Of a stretch of DNA of 12,322 nt, positions 7,407 through 12,322 are shown piece after piece. The position numbers were made by a program, and so were the translations under genes. The notes under the pieces were generated by a model, which saw only the letters and a program-made list of their open reading frames with translations, did no database searches and was not told the origin of the DNA. This DNA comes from CAZPAH01 sp964584495. GTDB taxonomy: Bacteria > Krumholzibacteriota > Krumholzibacteriia > Krumholzibacteriales > Krumholzibacteriaceae. Positions within the stretch are counted from its first letter, which is position 1, and each line of letters opens with the position of its first letter. The stretch covers positions 1-12,322 of the forward strand of contig CAZPAH010000087.1 of NCBI GenBank assembly GCA_964584495.1, given 5' to 3'.

Positions 7407-9512
7407 TTACTCCTTCTTGTCCTCTTCGGCGGGAGTGTCTACACTGGAATCTTCGCCGGTGATTTCCGAAGGTTTTTCCTCAGGCGTAGATTCAGCCTGC
7501 TCCTGCGCGGCGGGTTCCTCTTCGGCCGCCTTGATGGGGGATTCGGCTTGATCCTTCTCCTCGCCCTCATCGCTTGAGACCGGCGGTTCGCCCGACTCCT
7601 CTTTCACGGGATTATCGCCGCTATCCACCTGTTCGGAAAGATCGTCATCGTAGTTATCGTAGCCGTCGGAATCGAAGGAATCGTCGGTTCCGAAACCCCC
7701 TTCGTCCGATTCGCTTTCAAGCTCGGCTGATGCGTCCGTTTCCTTCCTGGGGAAACGTTCTTTGAAACGGTCGATCTCTTCCTGTTCTTTTCCTTCCATG
7801 TAGGCGTTTACGCTGAGCACGATCCTCTTGTTCTGGGGATCCATCTTGATGACCTTTAATGGAAGTTTGGCGCCCGGCTCGAAATATTCGGTCGGTTTCT
7901 TCATTCCTTCTATTCCGAGATGGGATAGAGGAACGAAACCTTCAACGTCATCCCTGAGTTCGACCACGGCCCCGCGATCGAGAATCCTGGTAATTACACC
8001 TTCGGATTCAGTGCCGATTGTGAACTCGTTCGCAAGTTCGGTCCAGGGATTCTCCCGCGTCTGCTTCATACCTAGGCTTATGCGGCGTTTGTCGCTGTCT
8101 ATCTCCAGAACGACAACCTCGACGTCGTCTCCTTTCCTGACCATTTCGGAAGGGTGCCTGATCCTCTTCGCCCAAGACATGTCGGAAATATGAACCAGAC
8201 CGTCTATCCCGTCCTCTATCTCGACGAAAGCGCCGAAGTTCGTGAGGTTCCTCACCTTACCCTTGAGCCTGGTGCCGGGAGGATACTTGCTCTCGAGAGC
8301 CTTCCATGGATCGGGTTCGAGCTGCTTTAGGCCGAGGGAGATCTTCTCGTGTTCCTTGTCGACATTCAGCACGACCGCTTCCACCGTATCGCCTATCGCG
8401 ACGACCTTGGATGGATGCTTGACGTGCCTCGTCCATGACATCTCGGAGATGTGTATCAATCCCTCTATGCCTTTTTCCAACTCGACGAAAGCACCATAAT
8501 CGGTGATCGAAACAACCTTGCCCCGCATCTTTTTTCCGACGGGATAGCGTTCTTCGACACCTTCCCACGGATATGCGGTCAACTGCTTCAGGCCAAGGGA
8601 TATCCTTTCCCTCTCGCGGTCGAAATCCAGGATCTTTACGTTGAGCTTGTCGCCTATGGCGACGACTTCGGAAGGATGGCTGACGCGGCCCCAGGTCAGA
8701 TCTGTTAGATGAAGGAGACCGTCTATGCCCCCCAGATCCACGAACGCCCCGAAGTCGGTGATGTTTTTAACGATCCCTTCGCGTTCCTCGCCCACCTGGA
8801 GTTCGGAAAGAAGTGTCTTCTTCTTTTCTTCCCTTTCCTCCTCGAGAACGACGCGGCGGGATACGACGATGTTGCGTCTCCTCTTGTTGAGCTTGATGAT
8901 CTTGCAGTCGAGTTCTTGACCGATCAGCTCATCGAGATTGGGAACCTGCCGCAGCGCGATCTGGGATCCGGGCAGGAACGCGTCCACGCCCATCAGCTTG
9001 ACGACCAGACCGCCCTTGATCCTTCGATCCACCTTGGCGCTGACGACGCTGCTGGCATCGTATGAATTCTTGATGGCGTCCCAGGCCTTGAGAAAATCCG
9101 CTTTCATCTTCGAAAGAACGATCAACCCATCCTGGTTCTCCATCTTCTCGAGAAATACATCGAAAACGTCGCCCTTCTTGACTTCCGCACAATTTGCGAA
9201 TTCGGCTATAGGTATAGTTCCCTCGCTCTTGAAGCCAACATCAAGAATGATCTCCTTCTCCCCGACCGTGTATACGGTTCCCTTGACTATTTTCCCCTCG
9301 CGAAGCTCCTGAGAGACTTCGTCACCATCTCCGATCATCTTGAGCCAGTCCTCTTCCTCGGTGTTCTCCTCGGCCAGTTCGGAATCCGTAACTTTGTCGA
9401 AGATATTGAGATAGGCCAGCTTTGGCAATGCGTGGGCTTTTACCTCCTCCTTCGCTTCATTCCCGGATATTCCGGGGTTCTGTTGCTGTTCCTCGAATTT
9501 CTCTTCCTGCAT
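7407..9512 (-). CDS. rpsA: 30S ribosomal protein S1 with acidic C-terminal tail
   Basis: S1 binds mRNA on the 30S subunit and helps initiation on structured or weak ribosome sites. The 701 residues carry six S1 (OB-fold) repeats at about 71-136, 154-220, 239-309, 324-396, 411-483 and 497-568. Repeats 3-5 are close copies, each with a DFGAFV-like strand and an ISLGLKQ-like end. An N-terminal extension of about 70 residues is rich in Glu. After the last repeat comes an unusual tail (about 570-701) dominated by Asp, Glu and Ser. E. coli S1 has 557 residues, so most of the extra length here is the tail. The ATG at 9512 is chosen because AAAGGGG lies 9 nt upstream. A TTG at 9581 would extend the frame by 23 residues but has no ribosome site and overlaps a candidate promoter. 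The position after cmk and ispH is a widespread gene order. Confidence 0.97.
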   Translation of the reverse strand: MQEEKFEEQQQNPGISGNEAKEEVKAHALPKLAYLNIFDKVTDSELAEENTEEEDWLKMIGDGDEVSQELREGKIVKGTVYTVGEKEIILDVGFKSEGTIPIAEFANCAEVKKGDVFDVFLEKMENQDGLIVLSKMKADFLKAWDAIKNSYDASSVVSAKVDRRIKGGLVVKLMGVDAFLPGSQIALRQVPNLDELIGQELDCKIIKLNKRRRNIVVSRRVVLEEEREEKKKTLLSELQVGEEREGIVKNITDFGAFVDLGGIDGLLHLTDLTWGRVSHPSEVVAIGDKLNVKILDFDRERERISLGLKQLTAYPWEGVEERYPVGKKMRGKVVSITDYGAFVELEKGIEGLIHISEMSWTRHVKHPSKVVAIGDTVEAVVLNVDKEHEKISLGLKQLEPDPWKALESKYPPGTRLKGKVRNLTNFGAFVEIEDGIDGLVHISDMSWAKRIRHPSEMVRKGDDVEVVVLEIDSDKRRISLGMKQTRENPWTELANEFTIGTESEGVITRILDRGAVVELRDDVEGFVPLSHLGIEGMKKPTEYFEPGAKLPLKVIKMDPQNKRIVLSVNAYMEGKEQEEIDRFKERFPRKETDASAELESESDEGGFGTDDSFDSDGYDNYDDDLSEQVDSGDNPVKEESGEPPVSSDEGEEKDQAESPIKAAEEEPAAQEQAESTPEEKPSEITGEDSSVDTPAEEDKKE

Positions 9513-9521
9513 TAAAAATCG

Positions 9522-9528
9522 CCCCTTT
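9522..9528 (-). promoter_or_regulatory. Ribosome binding site of rpsA
   Basis: AAAGGGG on the minus strand lies 9 nt before the ATG at 9512. It supports this start over the longer TTG frame beginning at 9581. Confidence 0.6.
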
Positions 9529-9552
9529 CTAATTGGATTTATAACAGATAGA

Positions 9553-9581
9553 ATGATATGGGGAACTGAGGGTGCACGCAA
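9553..9581 (-). promoter_or_regulatory. Candidate sigma70-type promoter for rpsA
   Basis: In the 76-nt gap between ispH and rpsA, the minus strand has TTGCGT (a weak -35, 3 of 6 consensus bases) and TATCAT (a -10, 5 of 6) separated by 17 nt. Transcription would start about 35 nt before the rpsA ATG. An extra promoter for S1 inside a longer operon makes sense, since S1 is needed in large amounts. Matches this weak also occur by chance. Confidence 0.3.
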
Positions 9582-9588
9582 GGGAATT

Positions 9589-10473
9589 TTATTCTATTTT
9601 CTTGCCCGTCACACGGGCGAGGGAGATCTCCTCGAGTCTCTCCACGACTTCATCTATGATTCGGTCCGGCGTCGATGTCCCGGTCGTCAGTCCGACCCTT
9701 GAAATTCCTTCGAACCAGGAATCTTCAATTTCATCGGCAGTTTCGATAAAATGCGCGCGTATCCCTTTGTCTAAACACGAATTGTATAGCTGGCGCGTAT
9801 TCGAGCTCCCCCTGCCGCCGACTACGAGAATCATATCCACGCTGCCAGCGATCTTCATCGTCGCTTCCAGCCGGAGGGCCGTCGCCTGGCATATCGTGTC
9901 ATGTACCTGCAGATGCTTGAATTTGCCTTCGAGCACAGATATTATTCGCATCGCCCTCTCGCGGGGAAAGGTCGTCTGGATGACCAGTCCGGCATCGTCG
10001 CCCGGTTCCGTTTTTTCGGCTTTCTCGACGGAATCGATAATAATAACATCTCTACCGGCGTGCCCGGAAATTCCCTGAACTTCGGGATGGTCGCTGTCCC
10101 CGATAATTATTATGGTCCCCGATTCCCGGGACATTTCGCTAACGTGCTCCTGGCTCTTCTGAACGAACGGGCACGTCGTATCGATAACGTTGATGCCTCT
10201 CTCGATTGCACGGGCGATGATCGAGGGGTGAACGCCGTGGGCTCGAATTATAAGCGTGTCCCCGGCGCCGATCTCGTCCATCGAAGCAACGGCCAGTACG
10301 CCTTTCGCCTTGAGCTCCGCCACCGCCTGGGGATTGTGAATGACGTCTCCGATAGAGAAGAGACGCCCCCTATGAGTGATCAGCCCGTTCTCGACAAGCC
10401 CCATTGCCCGCTTGACCCCGAAACAGTAGCCGATGTACGGTGAACGTATCACTTCAAGCTTTTGATTCGTCAC
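9589..10473 (-). CDS. ispH: 4-hydroxy-3-methylbut-2-enyl diphosphate reductase IspH
   Basis: IspH carries out the last step of the MEP pathway, reducing HMBPP to IPP and DMAPP in the cytoplasm with an iron-sulfur cluster. At 294 residues it is of normal family length. The three cluster cysteines are C17 (GYCFGVKRAM), C101 (DTTCPFV) and C195 (TICQATALR). The diphosphate-binding histidines are H46 (HNPQAV), H79 (RAHGVHP) and H129 (DHPEVQG), and the catalytic glutamate is E131. The substrate pocket residues S223/N225 (GSSNTRQL) and S267 (TTGTSTPD) are present; the last motif differs slightly from the common AGAS form. The start is a GTG at 10473, set by GAGG 7 nt upstream, and it overlaps the end of cmk-plsC by 20 nt, so the two are probably translated together. 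The DMAPP produced also feeds tRNA prenylation ahead of MiaB. Confidence 0.98.
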   Translation of the reverse strand: MTNQKLEVIRSPYIGYCFGVKRAMGLVENGLITHRGRLFSIGDVIHNPQAVAELKAKGVLAVASMDEIGAGDTLIIRAHGVHPSIIARAIERGINVIDTTCPFVQKSQEHVSEMSRESGTIIIIGDSDHPEVQGISGHAGRDVIIIDSVEKAEKTEPGDDAGLVIQTTFPRERAMRIISVLEGKFKHLQVHDTICQATALRLEATMKIAGSVDMILVVGGRGSSNTRQLYNSCLDKGIRAHFIETADEIEDSWFEGISRVGLTTGTSTPDRIIDEVVERLEEISLARVTGKKIE

Positions 10474-11818
10474 GTAGCATCCTCAGTTCTTCATAAACCA
10501 TCGAAGATAGAATCCCGTAATCGCTTTTCTTGTCGGCTGGCGTATAACCGGCGTCAATTCTTATCGCCGGTCCGATGCGTATCTCCAGCCTTCTTTTCCT
10601 AAGCATGCAATCGACGAGGTTATCGGTGCCGGTGTGATATACGGGGACTATGCTTCTTCGTACTCGAAGCGCAATCATTCCTAGGCCTGGTTTGAGTTTC
10701 TTGATCTCTCCGTTTCGTGACCTAGTCCCCTCGGGGAACATCAGCACCGAATCGCCGGAATTCAACTTTTCGGTTATCGTTCTCAATGTCGTCCTGTCCA
10801 GCTCGTCCCTGTCAACCGGGATGGCGTGGTACTTTTCTATCAACCACGCGAAGAACCTGTTCCTGAAAAGCTCCTTCTTCGCCACGAACCAAATTTCCCG
10901 TCTCAAAACGGAGCCGACCACGGGCGGATCGAAATATGAAACATGTGTTGATGCGAAAATATAATTTTCCCGGTAATCGAGGTTTCGGCTTCCATATACC
11001 TTTAAGCCGAATATCACCCCCAGTACCGCCTTCACAAACATCTGGGAGACATGGAAGTAGAAACGTTTCTTGGAGAAGCTGTTATTCTCGCCGGGCCAGA
11101 TCTTGAGACCGACCAGGATATCTGCCTTCTTCCTGACCGCTTTCTCGATCAGCTCGACCTGCTCGTCGATAGTGATATTTGAGGTGTCCACTTCGATGGC
11201 GCCGGGAGCTTTAAGAAGGGGGCTGACCTCCCTCCCCGAATCTATCTCGTCTCTGCGCGCGATATTTTCGCGTATTTCGGCGGTATCCTGCTCAATCCCC
11301 ATTGATTTCAGTTGGGAAGCTCTTCTGTCGGCTCTTGCCGCCAGATCGGCCACGAGGAATATCTTGACGTCGGCATGCGGGAAAACCGTAGATCCGGTAT
11401 CCCTCCCCTCGGCTACGATACCTCCCTCTGCGGCGATCTTTCTCTGCAGCCTTATCATCGCGCGGCGCACGCGATAGTGCCTGCTGACCGGGGAGACGGC
11501 TCCTGATACCTCCGGCGACCTGATCTCTTTTTCAACCCTGCCGCCTTCAAGAAGGAAAAACGGTTTTTTCCCTTCGCGTGATAGAATCAGATCGATATTC
11601 TCCGCTATTGCGCCGGCTTTTTCGCCATCTTCGGGATCCACTCCCGATTGCAGAACCTTGTAGGTCACCGCCCTGTACATTGCTCCGGTGTCGAGATACG
11701 CCAGCCCCAGGCGTTCGGCAAGTATCGACGCCGTCGTCGATTTACCTGACCCCGCCGGTCCGTCGATCGTGACAAGCATTCCTGAGAGAACCGATCTTCT
11801 CTTTTCTTCGATATTCAT
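10454..11818 (-). CDS. cmk: Fused cytidylate kinase - 1-acylglycerol-3-phosphate acyltransferase
   Basis: One 454-residue frame holds two enzymes. Residues about 14-228 are CMP/dCMP kinase: P-loop GPAGSGKS (20-27), YLDTGAMYRA (41-50), NMP-binding segment about 91-130, AEGRDTGSTVFP (136-147) and the lid/adenine part RRDEIDSGREVSPLLKAPGA (188-207), ending in DTSN. Residues about 250-454 are a PlsC-type acyltransferase that turns lysophosphatidate into phosphatidate at the membrane. It begins with a hydrophobic helix (about 253-272), then the HX4D motif HVSYFD (H292, D297), FPEGTRS (361-367) and IVPVYH (390-395). Both active sites look intact. The two genes are neighbours but separate in many bacteria, so this is probably a fusion of adjacent genes. 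The ATG at 11818 has no clear ribosome site and sits next to a possible hairpin; an ATG at residue 14 would still keep the P-loop. The end overlaps ispH by 20 nt. Confidence 0.93.
   Translation of the reverse strand: MNIEEKRRSVLSGMLVTIDGPAGSGKSTTASILAERLGLAYLDTGAMYRAVTYKVLQSGVDPEDGEKAGAIAENIDLILSREGKKPFFLLEGGRVEKEIRSPEVSGAVSPVSRHYRVRRAMIRLQRKIAAEGGIVAEGRDTGSTVFPHADVKIFLVADLAARADRRASQLKSMGIEQDTAEIRENIARRDEIDSGREVSPLLKAPGAIEVDTSNITIDEQVELIEKAVRKKADILVGLKIWPGENNSFSKKRFYFHVSQMFVKAVLGVIFGLKVYGSRNLDYRENYIFASTHVSYFDPPVVGSVLRREIWFVAKKELFRNRFFAWLIEKYHAIPVDRDELDRTTLRTITEKLNSGDSVLMFPEGTRSRNGEIKKLKPGLGMIALRVRRSIVPVYHTGTDNLVDCMLRKRRLEIRIGPAIRIDAGYTPADKKSDYGILSSMVYEELRMLRDESKA
10481..10484 (-). promoter_or_regulatory. 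Ribosome binding site setting the GTG start of ispH
   Basis: GAGG on the minus strand, inside the cmk-plsC coding end, lies 7 nt before the GTG at 10473. The nearby ATG at 10480 belongs to the cmk-plsC frame, which soon ends in TGA, so it cannot start ispH. Confidence 0.5.
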
Positions 11819-11819
11819 C

Positions 11820-11851
11820 TTCGGGAGCCCCCGGATCTCCGGCTTTCCGAA
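11820..11851 (-). other. Imperfect inverted repeat just upstream of cmk-plsC
   Basis: Within the 42-nt gap after hisC, the minus strand can pair TTCGG (11847-11851) with CCGAA (11820-11824). Inside it CCGG pairs with CCGG around an AGAT loop, with small bulges. It ends one nucleotide before the ATG and covers the place where a ribosome site would be. There is no T-run after it, so it is not a standard terminator. It could modulate cmk translation or be chance pairing in GC-rich sequence. Confidence 0.3.
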
Positions 11852-11860
11852 TTCAAAAAT

Positions 11861-12322
11861 TTACAGGATATTCCGGAGTCTTTCGATGAATGTCCGGTTT
11901 TCCTCGGGTGTTCCGACGGATACACGGAACGACTCCTTACCGAGCCCGAAAGGAACCATGCCTCGCACGATGATCCCCTTGTCCATCAGCTCGTTCACGA
12001 TATCGCCATGCCGTTCGTTCCCTACCGCCAGGAGAAAGTTGGTTTGTGATGGAGGAACCGTAAAACCAAGCCCGCGGAGCTCGAGGGCGAGGGACTCGCG
12101 TTCCCTGTTATTCTCCTCTATCCGCTCCATGAGAAGGTCTTTATTAGATAGGGCTGTTCTCGCCGCTATCTGGGCGATCCTGTTGACATTGAAAGGTTGC
12201 CGGACCATGTGCAGGCATGTGACGAGTTTTTCATGCGAAAGCGAGTAGCCGACCCGCAGCCCGGATAGCGAATACGCCTTGGAAAACGTTTTGGATTTGA
12301 CCGTTGTCGGCTCGCAAGACCT
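11861..12322 (-). CDS. hisC: HisC-family PLP aminotransferase (C-terminal part; start outside window)
   Basis: The frame is open from the right edge (12322) to the TAA at 11861, giving the last 153 residues of a protein normally about 350 long. The first visible part has the cofactor-binding signature SKTFSKAYSLSGLRVGY. Its lysine (fragment residue 15, codon 12280-12278) is the expected Schiff-base lysine for pyridoxal phosphate, and the Arg of GLRVGY contacts the cofactor phosphate. Near the end, FRVSVGTPEENRTFIERL carries the C-terminal arginine region that holds the substrate carboxylate and is typical of histidinol-phosphate aminotransferases. HisC makes histidinol phosphate in histidine synthesis, and family members may also serve aromatic amino acids. 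Its place ahead of cmk fits the hisC/tyrA/aroA-cmk supra-operon, so either role is possible. Other members of this fold, such as CobD-like enzymes, are less likely but not excluded from a fragment. Confidence 0.88.
   Translation of the reverse strand, partial: RSCEPTTVKSKTFSKAYSLSGLRVGYSLSHEKLVTCLHMVRQPFNVNRIAQIAARTALSNKDLLMERIEENNRERESLALELRGLGFTVPPSQTNFLLAVGNERHGDIVNELMDKGIIVRGMVPFGLGKESFRVSVGTPEENRTFIERLRNIL

Noticed and set aside
8064..8796. Repeated DNA within rpsA as a possible repeat element
   Set aside because: The similarity reflects homologous S1 protein repeats 3-5, a normal feature of the family, not a DNA repeat array.
9513..9581. Longer rpsA start at the TTG at 9581
   Set aside because: It lacks a ribosome site, adds a non-S1-like hydrophobic segment and covers the candidate promoter. 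The ATG at 9512 has AAAGGGG at proper spacing.

Overview
The window is a dense bacterial housekeeping region. Every supported gene lies on the minus strand, so the biological order runs from high to low coordinates: hisC (3' part only), a fused cmk-plsC, ispH, rpsA, mtaB, miaB, lapA, lapB, a TPR/SPOR exported protein, and mutS (cut off by the left edge). The gaps are tiny or negative. The largest is 82 bases, between rpsA and mtaB, and no gene-free stretch reaches 300 bases. No RNA genes, mobile elements, CRISPR arrays or phage genes were seen.

The organism is a diderm bacterium with an outer membrane. The evidence is a LapA/LapB pair (LapB is known to control lipopolysaccharide synthesis), a signal-peptide protein with a peptidoglycan-binding SPOR domain, and the MEP isoprenoid pathway. 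The hisC-cmk-ispH-rpsA order resembles the aromatic/histidine plus cmk-rpsA supra-operon seen in many phyla. The miaB-then-mutS order resembles the miaB-mutS-mutL neighbourhood of Firmicutes. Base composition is near balanced. An FCB-type or other uncultivated diderm lineage would fit, but that placement is a guess.

Region by region. Positions 12322-9589 hold metabolism: the end of an aminotransferase of the HisC family, a single polypeptide joining CMP kinase to a lysophosphatidate acyltransferase, and IspH. Positions 9581-7345 hold ribosomal protein S1 with its own candidate promoter and a long acidic tail, ending in a strong 13-bp hairpin. Positions 7324-4658 hold two paralogous radical-SAM methylthiotransferases (MtaB, MiaB) acting on A37 of different tRNAs. 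Positions 4656-2109 hold the envelope cassette lapA-lapB-TPR/SPOR. Positions 2105-1 hold the first 701 residues of MutS.

The genes connect at several points. IspH makes DMAPP, the prenyl donor for the i6A37 that MiaB later modifies. IspH, MtaB and MiaB are all iron-sulfur enzymes. S1, MtaB and MiaB all serve translation. Cmk-PlsC and the LapA/LapB/SPOR set all serve the envelope. The genes from mtaB to mutS are spaced by 11 nt or less or overlap, which suggests one transcript with translational coupling. I did not find a wholly new system. The least explained items are the Cmk-PlsC fusion, the acidic S1 tail, the LapA-LapB-TPR/SPOR cassette and the rpsA/mtaB hairpin.
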